Source: Limimonas halophila (GTDB lineage: Bacteria > Pseudomonadota > Alphaproteobacteria > Kiloniellales > Rhodovibrionaceae). Taken from it: a stretch of 64,000 nt of DNA. Positions 1-8,183 of the stretch are shown here, piece after piece. Position 1 is the stretch's first letter; each line of letters starts with the position of its first letter. A program made the position numbers and the translations under genes. Under the pieces are notes generated by a model. It had not been told where the DNA came from, ran no database searches, and saw nothing but the letters and a program-made list of their open reading frames with translations. The stretch covers positions 40,673-104,672 of the forward strand of contig NZ_FNCE01000009.1 in assembly GCF_900100655.1 (NCBI RefSeq), in the 5' to 3' direction.

Positions 1-223
1 CCAGCTCGCCCTGGCGGTCGTCGACGTAGCTGGCCAGGCACAGCGTGTCGATCACACGGATTTCCAGCTCCCGCGCCACCACGGCCGCGGGCACCATGCC
101 GCCACGCGTGATCGCGACCACGCCGTCCCACCGGCCGTGCTCCAGAAGCCGCCAGGCCAGCGCCTTGCCGTCGCGGTGCAGCTCTTCCCAGGAAACGGGG
201 AAATTTTTGCGGTGATCGCCCAT
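1..223 (-). CDS. gpt: Xanthine-guanine phosphoribosyltransferase, N-terminal part (cut by window edge)
   Basis: Only the first 74 residues lie in the window; the rest runs off the left edge. The protein would transfer phosphoribose from PRPP to xanthine or guanine in purine salvage. The visible part matches the start of enterobacterial Gpt closely: a [21 protein letters not shown] opening, the conserved ITRGGMVPA turn of PRT enzymes near residues 39-47, then [17 protein letters not shown] and the start of the flexible loop. The PRPP-binding motif is outside the window. ATG at 223 is the only start that fits the family. No partner genes are seen. Confidence 0.85.
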   Translation of the reverse strand, partial: MGDHRKNFPVSWEELHRDGKALAWRLLEHGRWDGVVAITRGGMVPAAVVARELEIRVIDTLCLASYVDDRQGEL

Positions 224-315
224 CGCGCCGTCGCTCGTCTGATGCCTGGGGCGCCCGGATGCCGGGCATGATGCCGGACGGTGTAGGGCAGGACCCGCGC
301 CGGCAGCAACGACGA

Positions 316-344
316 AGCCCCGGCCGGCGGAACCGGCCGGGGCT
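316..344 (-). terminator. Hairpin downstream of the OmpA-like lipoprotein gene
   Basis: A perfect 12-bp stem (316-327 with 333-344, arms AGCCCCGGCCGG and its complement) closes a 5-nt loop. It lies 25 bp beyond the stop of the minus-strand lipoprotein gene and upstream of gpt. Read on the minus strand, the stem is followed by TCGTCGTTGC, which is only weakly T-rich, so it may be a terminator or just a processing hairpin. Confidence 0.5.
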
Positions 345-368
345 CGCTGTGTCGAGGCGTCCCGGGCG

Positions 369-1568
369 TCACTCCAGGTAGATGTGCACCTGGTTGACCT
401 CGGCCTGCTGGCTCGTCGTCGCCGCCAGGGACACGCGATTGGGCGGCAGTCCCATCTCGTTCAGCGAGCGCAGCACGTCCTCGGCGTGCTGGCGCGACTG
501 CGAGCGGTTGAGGGCCGTTTTCGCCCGCTGATCCGACTGCGGCGCGACCGCGACGACCTGGAAGGTGGCCTTGGCGTTGTTGTCCAGCGCCCGCTGCACG
601 GCGTTGTAGAGCGGCTGCTGGTACTCGACCTCCTCGCTGTCGAAGCGGATCACCACCAGCGGCTCGCGGCCCGAGATGTCCACGTCCCCGGTGGCGCGGC
701 CGTCCGGCGCGGCCGGCTGGACGTCGGCCCGGTTGGCGAGGCTCTGGCCGTAGAACTCGCCGTTCTTGATGGCCAGCGAAAGCATCGAGAGATTGCGCCG
801 CTCGCGCGAGAGGTAGCTGTTCTGGCGCGAGACGTCCTTGGAGAGCTCGTTCAGCAGGCGGTCCACCAGCACCATCGTCTGGTTGGCCGAATCCTCCAGC
901 GCGCGCAGGTGCGCGTGGTCGGCCTCGACCGCCCCCGAGAGCCCGTAGGACGAGGAGATGCTCTGCAACAGGAAGCCCGCGAGCGCCGAGGTGCTGGACA
1001 CCTGATTGGACAGCTCGTTCATGCGTTTGACGACCTGATCCACACGCTCCAGCTCCGCCTGGGCCTGGTTCCACTTCTTCACCAGCCGCGGGTTGCCGGG
1101 TGTCGTGCCCGTTTGAAGCTGCGCCTGGATGTCGGCCACGAGCCCGTGGTAGCGCCGCGCCGCCTGGCGCGCCTTGGCGCGCAGATCCTGCAGCTGGGCG
1201 TTCTGTTGGCCGACGTTGTTCTTCAGCTTGCCAAGGTCCTTGCGGAACTGCTGAACCTTTTCGCCGACGAAGGTGTCGGTGGGCTCGAAGTCCGGCAGCG
1301 GCTCGGGCTTGAAGCGCGTGGTGCCCAGCCCGGGCATCTGCCCTTCCGGCACGTCCGCGTCGCCGGTCTGGGCCGTCTGCTTCTCCGAGGTATCCTGTTG
1401 GGACTGGCTGGACGCCTGCTGCGCGGTGTCTTGGCGCGCGTCCTGCTGCTGTTGGGTTCCGCCGCCCGCGGTGTCCGGCTGGCTGCGCATCAGGGGATCG
1501 TCCCCTGTGCAGCTTCCGAGTAGGGCGACGGTGGCGGCCAGGGCCACCGAACGTCCGATCATGCGCAT
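369..1568 (-). CDS. Outer-membrane-type lipoprotein with coiled coil and OmpA-like C-terminus
   Basis: A 399-aa protein. It begins MRMIGRS, followed by a hydrophobic stretch ending in the lipobox LGSC (Cys at about residue 20), so it should be lipid-anchored. Residues 21-75 are low-complexity and rich in Gln, Asp and Thr. Residues about 90-290 are helical with heptad-like spacing ([16 protein letters not shown] and later segments). The last ~95 residues ([14 protein letters not shown] through [24 protein letters not shown]) follow the beta-alpha-beta plan of an OmpA-like peptidoglycan-binding domain, but diverged. The start chosen is the first of two close ATGs. Function unknown; a cell-envelope spacer or tether role is inferred from architecture only. 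Confidence 0.65.
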   Translation of the reverse strand: MRMIGRSVALAATVALLGSCTGDDPLMRSQPDTAGGGTQQQQDARQDTAQQASSQSQQDTSEKQTAQTGDADVPEGQMPGLGTTRFKPEPLPDFEPTDTFVGEKVQQFRKDLGKLKNNVGQQNAQLQDLRAKARQAARRYHGLVADIQAQLQTGTTPGNPRLVKKWNQAQAELERVDQVVKRMNELSNQVSSTSALAGFLLQSISSSYGLSGAVEADHAHLRALEDSANQTMVLVDRLLNELSKDVSRQNSYLSRERRNLSMLSLAIKNGEFYGQSLANRADVQPAAPDGRATGDVDISGREPLVVIRFDSEEVEYQQPLYNAVQRALDNNAKATFQVVAVAPQSDQRAKTALNRSQSRQHAEDVLRSLNEMGLPPNRVSLAATTSQQAEVNQVHIYLE

Positions 1569-1950
1569 GTTGATCCCGCCGTTGCCGCGTCGTTGCCGTA
1601 CACGGGCCGGCGCTGTGGCGGTGTTGGAATCCATTGGGGCGCGCCGCGCCCGTCCCCCCGTACTGCGAGCGCCGATCCTACGCGAACGGATTCCCGCGCA
1701 CAAGGTAGGCCGGACGCGCCCCGTGCGGAATCGGGCTTGCGTTCCAGGCGCATACGTCCTAAATGCCCGGAACAGCGCGGCACCGGTACAGCCCGGCCGC
1801 CGCCATGGCGACCCGCACGCGGCGCATCGCACGGCCCGATCAGGGCCCACGACAAGGCCCCATCGGGAGCCGTCACGATGCCGCGGAAAAAGGGGTTGCA
1901 CAGCGCGGAGCGCCGCCTTAGCGTCCGCGCCGTCCCGACACGGGGCATGC
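1569..1950. other. Gene-free stretch between lipoprotein gene and tRNA-Arg
   Basis: 382 bp with no convincing gene on either strand; the open frames crossing it are high-GC shadows without ribosome-binding sites. It should hold the promoter of the leftward lipoprotein gene and that of the rightward tRNA. A weak match for the latter is TTGCAC at 1896-1901 with TTAGCG at 1918-1923; this is not strong enough to call. Confidence 0.5.
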
Positions 1951-2027
<77 letters not shown>

Positions 2028-2194
2028 ACTTTTCTTTTTCGTATCCAGTTTTCCGAACAATCACGCCTTCGCGACCGGCGGCACGTGCGCGCCGGCTGAA
2101 TGTGCGGCTTGATGCCGGGTTTGCCGCGGTCCGTTCCCGACGCCCGGAAACCGCGTAAAATGTGTGGGCTTGACGCCGACGCGCGGTCCACGCT

Positions 2195-2217
2195 CCCCTT
2201 TTCTTCTTCAAAAGGGG
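2195..2217 (+). promoter_or_regulatory. Hairpin that would mask the Shine-Dalgarno of the following small ORF
   Basis: CCCCTTTT (2195-2202) can pair with AAAAGGGG (2210-2217) around a 7-nt loop. The right arm is the first part of the AAAAGGGGGAG ribosome-binding site of the ORF starting at 2226. In RNA the stem would hide the site, so it could give conditional translation. The pairing is seen in the sequence; a regulatory role is inferred. Confidence 0.4.
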
Positions 2218-2225
2218 GAGTGCTC

Positions 2226-2546
2226 ATGTCCAAGCCGCAGAATGGGTCGCGAGGGTGGAAGAGCCCCCAGCGCGGTGCGGCCGCAGGTGGCCGGGTGTCC
2301 CGCAGCGAAGCCGTGGCCTCGCTGATGCGAGCCGGGCTCGACCAGGAAAGCGCCGAGCGGGCGTTCGACTCCATCGTCCAGGGCGAACGCGAACACGGCC
2401 GGCACGCGGGCGAACCGGCGCGGGGCTACCCGCCGTCGGTGGGCAAATCGGTTACCGGGGTCCGGAGCGTTTCGGACGCGTTCGAAACCGCGCGGCCCAG
2501 TTGCAGGAACGCGCGCTGGCTTTTCTTGTCCGGCAACGACAGGTAG
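2226..2546 (+). CDS. Small hypothetical protein, 106 aa
   Basis: Not recognised. ATG 2226 has a near-perfect ribosome-binding site (GGGGGAG, 6 nt upstream). The first ~65 residues look protein-like: a basic Gly/Ser-rich start, then VSRSEAVASLMRAGLDQESAERAFDSIV, a helical segment resembling the start of HU-type DNA-binding folds (that similarity is only impressionistic). The last ~40 codons lie antisense to the 3' end of the Xre gene, an unusual 121-bp tail-to-tail overlap, so the true C-terminus is doubtful. The product could also be a translated leader or a frameshifted remnant. Confidence 0.45.
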   Translation: MSKPQNGSRGWKSPQRGAAAGGRVSRSEAVASLMRAGLDQESAERAFDSIVQGEREHGRHAGEPARGYPPSVGKSVTGVRSVSDAFETARPSCRNARWLFLSGNDR

Positions 2547-2863
2547 AGCCGCACCAGTTCCAGGGTATCCCGGCGGCACACGGTTTCGATGCTGGCCTGA
2601 TTGACGCCGACCGCCGTGTCGCTGCCGGTGTCGTCGTCCAGCCCCTCAAAGAAATGCCCGGGGTCGACGCCCAGGATGCGGGCAAGCCGGTACAGTGTCC
2701 GGGCGCGGATGTGACTGTCGCCGTTTTCGTACTTGTTGATCTGCTGGTGCGTCACGCCCAGTTGCCGCCCCAGCTCGGACTGGGACATGCCCAGCACGTG
2801 GCGGCGGGCCCGAATCTTTTCCCCGATGCGGATATCCAGCGAATCCTGTACTTGCAACGCCAT
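2426..2863 (-). CDS. Xre-family helix-turn-helix transcriptional regulator
   Basis: 145 aa. Residues ~10-65 form a Cro/C1-type HTH: IGEKIRARRHVLGMSQSELG, then LGVTHQQINKYENGDSHI with the usual Q-x-x-x-K-Y-E-N-G recognition pattern, and RARTLYRLARILGVDPGHFF. The C-terminal ~75 residues are a helical tail (LELVRLYLSLPDKKSQRAFLQLGRAV), a layout common in alphaproteobacterial Xre regulators. ATG 2863 is preceded by GGAAAGGAG at good spacing. It sits alone, convergent with the small ORF at 2226. The regulated genes cannot be told from the sequence; autoregulation from the 2864-3000 region is likely for the family. Confidence 0.85.
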   Translation of the reverse strand: MALQVQDSLDIRIGEKIRARRHVLGMSQSELGRQLGVTHQQINKYENGDSHIRARTLYRLARILGVDPGHFFEGLDDDTGSDTAVGVNQASIETVCRRDTLELVRLYLSLPDKKSQRAFLQLGRAVSNASETLRTPVTDLPTDGG

Positions 2864-3045
2864 CGCCCACGGCTCCTTTCCGCAGGCGGAGCATGGCAAC
2901 ACCTTTCGTATACCGCAACTGGTTTCTCACGCTTGACGGGCAGGAGATGTGCAACCGTGGCGTACATGCCACGCGCGGCCTTCTCCCAGGCGCCGAGCCA
3001 GCACGGGCACGCCGTCGGGCCGGCGGAACCGGCCCGCATGTGGCG

Positions 3046-3273
3046 TTACTGGCTTCGCTTCTTCCCGCCCATCTGCTTGGCCATGCTGGTGGGGTCCCAC
3101 TTCTTCACCTTTTTCTGGCTCGTGGGCCGGCCCTGGATGCCCATGCGCTCGGCGCCGTTTTCGCGCACCATCTGCGCGAACTCCTCGAACCGGCGCTGAA
3201 GCTCCTGGCGCTCCTCGGAGGTGAGGTCCTCGTCGCGCTTGCGCGAGAGGTCGCGCTGCTTGATGTCGGTCAT
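3046..3273 (-). CDS. Small charged hypothetical protein, 75 aa
   Basis: The protein has no signal peptide or membrane segment. It is rich in Lys, Arg and Glu, with a helical core (LTSEERQELQRRFEEFAQMV) and a basic C-terminus ending GGKKRSQ. It starts at ATG 3273. Codon usage matches its neighbours, and the frame closes cleanly with TGA. The family is not recognised; it could be a small nucleic-acid- or ribosome-associated protein, but that is a guess from composition. It is divergent from the hydrolase gene at 3363. Confidence 0.6.
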   Translation of the reverse strand: MTDIKQRDLSRKRDEDLTSEERQELQRRFEEFAQMVRENGAERMGIQGRPTSQKKVKKWDPTSMAKQMGGKKRSQ

Positions 3274-3362
3274 GGCCGCACACCGCTCCCAAACGATCGG
3301 GGTGAGATTGGCAGACTCGCGCGGCGAGGGTTAAGCATTCGTTGGCAGCGAAAGGTGGCGGG

Positions 3363-4010
3363 ATGACGGAAACGCCTGACCTGATCGTCGACGGCCCGAC
3401 CGATGCGCCGGTGACGGTGGCGCTCGCTCACGGCGCCGGCGTCGGGCACGACAGCCCCTTCATGACCGCCATGGCGCAAGGCGTGGCCGCCGACGGCGTG
3501 CGCGTGGCACGCTTCGAATTCCCCTACATGGCGCGCATGCGCCGCGAAGGCGGTCGCCGGCCGCCGGACAAGGAGGCCACGCTGCTCGCGACCTTCCGCG
3601 CGGTTTTGGATGCGCTGGGCCCGCGCGAGCGGGTCGTGCTGGCGGGCAAGTCCATGGGCGGGCGCATGGCGACGCGGCTGGCCGCCGATCTGGAAGGCGA
3701 GGGGGCGCCGGTCGCGGGCGCGGCGGCGCTGGGCTATCCCTTCCACCCGCCGGGCAAGCCCGCCAATCTGCGCATTGAGCATCTCCAGGCCATCGCGACG
3801 CCCGTGCTCATCGTGCAGGGCGAGCGCGACGCCTTCGGCACGCCGGGCGAGGTGGCGGGCTATTCGCTTGCGGAAAGCGTGCGGCTGCGCTGGGAGCGGG
3901 ACGGCGACCACCACTTCGTGCCGCGCAAATCGGCGGCGGCGACGCAGCAGGCTAATTGGGCGGATGCCGCCGCAGCGCTCGCGGCGTTCGCGCACGAGGT
4001 TGCGGCGTAA
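3363..4010 (+). CDS. Alpha/beta hydrolase, KANL3/Tex30-like
   Basis: 215 aa, a small cytoplasmic alpha/beta-hydrolase. LAHGAGVGHDSPFM near residues 22-35 supplies the oxyanion turn, VVLAGKSMGGRMATRLA (~residue 92) carries the nucleophile elbow G-K-S-M-G, VLIVQGERDAFG (~residue 150) carries the acid, and GDHHFVPR (~residue 182) the catalytic His. This order and length fit the KANL3/Tex30-like group annotated as dienelactone-hydrolase-like; the substrate is unknown. ATG 3363 was chosen over an upstream in-frame start because it precedes the first conserved residues directly. It converges on irr, with only 7 bp between the stops. Confidence 0.8.
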   Translation: MTETPDLIVDGPTDAPVTVALAHGAGVGHDSPFMTAMAQGVAADGVRVARFEFPYMARMRREGGRRPPDKEATLLATFRAVLDALGPRERVVLAGKSMGGRMATRLAADLEGEGAPVAGAAALGYPFHPPGKPANLRIEHLQAIATPVLIVQGERDAFGTPGEVAGYSLAESVRLRWERDGDHHFVPRKSAAATQQANWADAAAALAAFAHEVAA

Positions 4011-4017
4011 GCGAGCC

Positions 4018-4440
4018 TCAGCCGTCCTCGCGCACGCGAATCATCACCTCGACGCGGTCGACGTGCGTGCCCGCCGGCGCCTCGGGCGTGCGCGCCAACT
4101 CGACCTCGTGCGCGGGGATGTCCTGCAACTGGCCGCTGGTCTCGAAGTAGAAATGGTGGTGCGGGTCGGTGTTGGTGTCGAAGTAGGAGCGCCCCGGCTC
4201 GACGACGACCTCGCGCAGCAGGCCGGCTTCGGTGAACTGGTTGAGGGCGTTGTAGACGGTCGCCAGCGACACCGGCATGGCCGCGGCCTTGGCCTCGCTG
4301 TGCAGCTGTTCCGCGGTGACGTGACGCGCCGAGCCGTGGCCGAAGAGCAGCCGGGCCAGCGCGACGCGCTGACGCGTGGGCCGCAGTCCGGCCTGGCGCA
4401 CACGCTCCACGAGGTCCTGGTGGTGCTGCTGGTCCGTCAT
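4018..4440 (-). CDS. irr: Iron-response regulator Irr (Fur family)
   Basis: 140 aa, a Fur-superfamily repressor. The N-terminal winged helix reads LRPTRQRVALARLLF then VSLATVYNALNQFTEAGLL. The C-terminal dimerisation part has the His cluster DPHHHFYFE (~residue 95) typical of Irr, which senses haem and iron in alphaproteobacteria. No N-terminal Cys-Pro haem-regulatory motif is visible, so haem sensing would rest on the HHH motif. Divergent placement in front of fabA-fabB-fabI is the usual alphaproteobacterial neighbourhood and supports Irr over Fur or PerR. A matching operator candidate is upstream of dps in this window (18584-18600). Confidence 0.88.
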   Translation of the reverse strand: MTDQQHHQDLVERVRQAGLRPTRQRVALARLLFGHGSARHVTAEQLHSEAKAAAMPVSLATVYNALNQFTEAGLLREVVVEPGRSYFDTNTDPHHHFYFETSGQLQDIPAHEVELARTPEAPAGTHVDRVEVMIRVREDG

Positions 4441-4781
4441 GGCGTCGCCGTCGCCCCGCCTGATCGTGTCCGGCCCGGATGCGCACGCACGCCGATCGGC
4501 GCGGGAACCCGAGCCCTTCTCGATATAGAGCCTGTGCCAGGGCTTGATAAGGGGTGATGCGGACGCTTGCCGCGTGGCGGCTCGCTTGTGTTAGGGTCCG
4601 GGCGCGCTGGTCGGTGCCCGGCCAGCGGCGGCGACGATGACTGTCCCAGTCACACCTCGAGGGGCCGTCCCCAACGGCGGGCCGTATCGGAACGCAAGCC
4701 CGTCCCCGAGGTTGCACCCACGCGGGCGCGCCCGATCCGAAACGCGCCCGAACAGCGAGCATAGCGGGATTGGACCTGCCG
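4441..4781. other. Divergent irr/fabA intergenic region
   Basis: 341 bp with no supported gene. It must hold the promoters of irr (leftward) and fabA (rightward). A weak rightward candidate is TTGCCG at 4567-4572 with TGTTAG at 4589-4594. I see no copy of the Irr-type palindrome here. Confidence 0.5.
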
Positions 4782-5312
4782 GTGACCGAGCGCAAGAACA
4801 GCTACGAATACGAAGACCTGCTCCGGTGCGCGCACGGCGAGTTGTTCGGGCCGGGGAATGCCCGGCTTCCGCTCCCGCCGATGCTGATGTTCGACCGCAT
4901 CGACCGAATCGTCGAGGACGGCGGCGAGAACGGCAAGGGCGAAGTGGTCGCCTCGCTGGATATCAAGCCCGACCTCTGGTTCTTTTCCTGCCACTTCGAG
5001 GATGACCCGGTCATGCCGGGCGCGTTGGGGCTGGACGCCCTGTGGCAGCTGCTCGGGTTCTTCCTGGGCTGGACCGGGGCGCCGGGTCGTGGCCGCGCGC
5101 TCGGCGTGGGCGAGGTGAAGATGGCCGATCAGGTGCTGCCCACCGCGAAGAAGGTGGTCTACCGCCTCAACCTCAAGCGCGTGATGTCGCGCAAGCTCGT
5201 CATGGGCATTGCCGACGGGCTGATGGAGGTCGACGGCCGCGAAGCCTACAATGCCAAGGATCTGCGGGTAGGGCTGTTCACCGACCCCAACGCGCAGGCC
5301 CAGGGGGCATAA
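4782..5312 (+). CDS. fabA: 3-hydroxyacyl-[ACP] dehydratase/isomerase FabA
   Basis: 176 aa. It dehydrates 3-hydroxydecanoyl-ACP and isomerises the trans-2 product to cis-3, the branch point for unsaturated fatty acids. With GTG 4782 as start, the catalytic pair falls where E. coli FabA has it: His71 in [14 protein letters not shown] and Asp85 in LGLDALWQL. This argues against the in-frame TTG at 4770. The protein reads [20 protein letters not shown], a typical alphaproteobacterial start. First gene of fabA-fabB-fabI. Presence of FabA with FabB means the anaerobic pathway of unsaturation. Confidence 0.96.
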   Translation: MTERKNSYEYEDLLRCAHGELFGPGNARLPLPPMLMFDRIDRIVEDGGENGKGEVVASLDIKPDLWFFSCHFEDDPVMPGALGLDALWQLLGFFLGWTGAPGRGRALGVGEVKMADQVLPTAKKVVYRLNLKRVMSRKLVMGIADGLMEVDGREAYNAKDLRVGLFTDPNAQAQGA

Positions 5313-5375
5313 GGGCGCCCCGGCGGGGCTGCCCGGTCAAGTTCGAGCACGATCGGCGAGCCGATGAGGTCTGGC

Positions 5376-6596
5376 ATGCGACGGGTTGTGGTCACCGGGC
5401 TGGGGATCGTCTCCAGCATCGGCACCAATGCCGACGAAGTGCGGGAATCCCTGCGGGCAGGACGGTCCGGCATCGTGCATGCGCCGGAGCACGCCGAGCG
5501 CGGCTTCCGCAGCCAGGTGCAGGGTGCCATCGACCTGGACCTGGACGCGCACGTTGACCGCAAGCTGCGCCGCTTCATGGGCGACGGCGCCGCCTACAAC
5601 CACGTCGCCATGAATCAGGCCATCGCGGACGCGGGGCTCAGCGGCGACGAGGTGTCCAACGAGCGCACGGGCTGCATCGTGGGCTCGGGCGGTCCCTCCA
5701 CCTCCAATCAGGTGCAGGCCGCCGACATCGCGCGCGAGAAGGGGATCAAGCGCATCGGCCCCTACATGGTGCCGCGTTGCATGTCCTCCACGAATTCCGC
5801 GAACATGGCGACGGCCTTCGGCATCAAGGGCCACAGCTACACCATCTCCTCGGCATGCTCGACCAGCGGCCACTGCATCGGCAACGCCGCCGAGCTGATC
5901 CAGATGGGCAAGCAGGACCGCATCTTTGCCGGCGGCGGCGAGGAGCTGCACTGGACGCTGTCCATGCTGTTCGATGCCATGGGCGCGCTGTCCACGAAGT
6001 ACAACGACGACCCCGCGCGCGCCTCGCGCCCCTACGACGCCAACCGCGACGGCTTCGTCATCACGGGCGGCGGCGGCGTCGTCGTGCTGGAGGAGCTGGA
6101 GACGGCGAAGGCCCGCGGCGCGCCCATCTACGCCGAGCTGGTGGGCTACGGCGCGACCTCCGACGGGGACGACATGGTGGCCCCCTCGGGCGAGGGCGCG
6201 GCGCGCTGCATGCGCCTGGCGCTGCAGGGCGTGGGCGACGCGCCGGTCGACTACGTCAACGCGCACGGCACCTCGACGCCCGCGGGCGACATCACCGAGC
6301 TGAACGCCATCCGCGAGGTCTTCGGCGAGCGCCCGCCCGCGGTGACCTCCACGAAATCGCAGACCGGTCACGCCCAAGGGGCGGCCGGGGTGCACGAAAC
6401 CATCTATACCCTGTTGATGCTGACGGACGACTTCATCGCGCCGTCCATCAACATTGACGAGCTGGACCCGGACGCCGGGGACATGCCCATCGTCACCGAA
6501 CGCCGGGACAATGCCGGCCTGCGCTGTGCGATCACCAACAGCTTCGGGTTCGGCGGCACCAACTGCACGCTGGCGTTCCGTCGCTTCGAGGACTGA
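5376..6596 (+). CDS. fabB: 3-oxoacyl-[ACP] synthase I FabB
   Basis: 406 aa. A condensing enzyme that elongates the cis-3-decenoyl-ACP made by FabA. The catalytic triad is complete: Cys161 in [11 protein letters not shown], His297 in [11 protein letters not shown] and His332 in [12 protein letters not shown]; the C-terminal GFGGTN glycine motif is present. ATG 5376 is preferred over ATG 5364 because GAGGT lies 5 nt upstream and the protein then starts [14 protein letters not shown], as usual. The 63-bp gap after fabA and the 52-bp gap before fabI suggest one transcript. Confidence 0.96.
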   Translation: MRRVVVTGLGIVSSIGTNADEVRESLRAGRSGIVHAPEHAERGFRSQVQGAIDLDLDAHVDRKLRRFMGDGAAYNHVAMNQAIADAGLSGDEVSNERTGCIVGSGGPSTSNQVQAADIAREKGIKRIGPYMVPRCMSSTNSANMATAFGIKGHSYTISSACSTSGHCIGNAAELIQMGKQDRIFAGGGEELHWTLSMLFDAMGALSTKYNDDPARASRPYDANRDGFVITGGGGVVVLEELETAKARGAPIYAELVGYGATSDGDDMVAPSGEGAARCMRLALQGVGDAPVDYVNAHGTSTPAGDITELNAIREVFGERPPAVTSTKSQTGHAQGAAGVHETIYTLLMLTDDFIAPSINIDELDPDAGDMPIVTERRDNAGLRCAITNSFGFGGTNCTLAFRRFED

Positions 6597-6648
6597 CACG
6601 CCGCCGCCGACCGACCCAGGCGGCCCGCAAAGGAAGGACGATCCGAGG

Positions 6649-7455
6649 ATGACCGGAGGACTGCTCGCCGGCCGGCGTGGCCTCATCATGGGCGTGGCCA
6701 ACGACAAGTCGATCGCCTGGGGCGTGGCGCGTGCCGCCGCGCAGCACGGCGCGGAACTCGCGTTCACCTACCAGGCCGACGGCTTTGCCAAACGCGTGAA
6801 GCCCCTCGCCGAGTCCGTGGGCAGCGATTTTCTCATCAAGTGCGACGTCGGCAACGACGCCGACCTGGACGCCGCGTTCGAAGCCGTGCGCGAGCGCTGG
6901 GGCGGGCTGGACTTCGTCGTCCACGCGATCGCCTACTCGGACAAGAACGAGCTGACGGGCCGCTACGTCGACACCAGCCGCAGCAACTTCCGCGACACGC
7001 TCTCGATCTCGGCCTACTCCTTCACCGGCGTCGCCCAGCGCGCTCTGCCGCTGATGGACAGCGGCGGCAGCCTGTTGACGCTGTCCTATCTGGGCGCCGA
7101 GCGCGTGACGCCGAACTACAACGTGATGGGCGTGGCCAAGGCGGCGCTGGAGGCCTCGGTGCGCTACCTGGCCGCCGACCTCGGCCCGCGCGGCATCCGC
7201 GTGAACGCGCTGTCGGCCGGGCCGATGCGCACGCTCGCCGGCTCCGCCATCGCGGACGCGCGCTACGTCTTCCGCGCCAGCGCCGAGCAGGCGCCGCTCC
7301 ACCGCAACGTGGAGCTGGACGAGGTGGGCAACGCCGCCGTCTACCTGCTCAGCGACTTCGCCGAGGCCGTCACCGGCGAGGTCCACCACGTCGACGGCGG
7401 TCAGCACGCCGTGGCGATGACCCACCCGGGTCGGGCGAACGGCGACAAGGGCTGA
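6649..7455 (+). CDS. fabI: Enoyl-[ACP] reductase (NADH) FabI
   Basis: 268 aa. It reduces trans-2-enoyl-ACP in the last step of each elongation cycle. A short-chain dehydrogenase fold is seen: an MGVANDKSIAWG dinucleotide-binding motif (residues ~14-25) typical of FabI, and catalytic Tyr157 and Lys164 in the Y-x6-K spacing (YNVMGVAK). The length and residue numbers match E. coli FabI (Tyr156, Lys163). A good ribosome-binding site (AGGAAGGA) precedes ATG 6649. Third gene of the fab operon; its stop abuts the convergent phosphodiesterase gene, with no visible hairpin between. Confidence 0.96.
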   Translation: MTGGLLAGRRGLIMGVANDKSIAWGVARAAAQHGAELAFTYQADGFAKRVKPLAESVGSDFLIKCDVGNDADLDAAFEAVRERWGGLDFVVHAIAYSDKNELTGRYVDTSRSNFRDTLSISAYSFTGVAQRALPLMDSGGSLLTLSYLGAERVTPNYNVMGVAKAALEASVRYLAADLGPRGIRVNALSAGPMRTLAGSAIADARYVFRASAEQAPLHRNVELDEVGNAAVYLLSDFAEAVTGEVHHVDGGQHAVAMTHPGRANGDKG

Positions 7456-8178
7456 TCACCCCCGCACCCGGTCGGGGCGGTCGGTGAAGACGCTGGTGAC
7501 GCCCCAATCCCACAGCCGCCGGGCGCGCCGGGGATCGTTCACGGTGTAGACCGTGACGGCGAAGCCCGCCGCGCGCACCGCCGCCACGCCCGCCGCGCCG
7601 GCGTCGCGGTTGCCCACGTTCAGCGCGCAGCAGCCCAGGCTTTCCAGGCGCTCGCGCCAATTCGCCGGGATCCGGCGCACCAGCACCGCCCGGGGAATAT
7701 CCGGCAGCCGCCGTCGCGCCGCCGCCACCGCCGGCTGCTCGAACGACGAGATCAGCAGCGGCGGGGCGCTTTCCAAGCCCGCGAGCACGGCCGCCGTCGC
7801 GGCGACGAGTCCGTCCGGATCGCCGTCGTCGGCTTTCAATTCCAGGTTCACGCCCAGGCCGAGATCGGCGGCTTCCGCCAGCGCCGCCCACAGCGGCGGA
7901 ACGGTGCAGCCCGCGAACGCCGGCGAAAACCGCGCGCCGACATCGGTGCGCGCCAGCTCGGCGGCGGTGAGGTGGGCAATGTGCTCGGCGTGGGTGCGCC
8001 CGCGCGCCAGGGCGGGATCGTGGTGCAGCACGGGCACGCCGTCGGCGCTCAAGCGGACGTCCACTTCCACCCAGGTGCAGCCCGCCGCCGCCGCCACGCG
8101 CAACCCGGCCAGGGTGTTTTCCGGCGCCAGCCCGGCGGCCCCGCGGTGCCCGATGACGCGGGGAAGCTCGGGCACCAT
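7456..8178 (-). CDS. Glycerophosphodiester phosphodiesterase
   Basis: 240 aa. It hydrolyses glycerophosphodiesters from lipid turnover to glycerol-3-phosphate plus alcohol. The GDPD TIM-barrel motifs are present: IGHRGAAGLAPENT (residues ~9-22, catalytic His and Glu), WVEVDVRLSADGVPVLHHDPAL (second catalytic His) and LELK. There is no signal peptide, so it is the short cytoplasmic UgpQ-like type. It begins 5 bp after the EI stop and is probably co-transcribed with the PTS genes, though no functional link is obvious. Confidence 0.9.
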   Translation of the reverse strand: MVPELPRVIGHRGAAGLAPENTLAGLRVAAAAGCTWVEVDVRLSADGVPVLHHDPALARGRTHAEHIAHLTAAELARTDVGARFSPAFAGCTVPPLWAALAEAADLGLGVNLELKADDGDPDGLVAATAAVLAGLESAPPLLISSFEQPAVAAARRRLPDIPRAVLVRRIPANWRERLESLGCCALNVGNRDAGAAGVAAVRAAGFAVTVYTVNDPRRARRLWDWGVTSVFTDRPDRVRG

Positions 8179-8183
8179 CCCGG

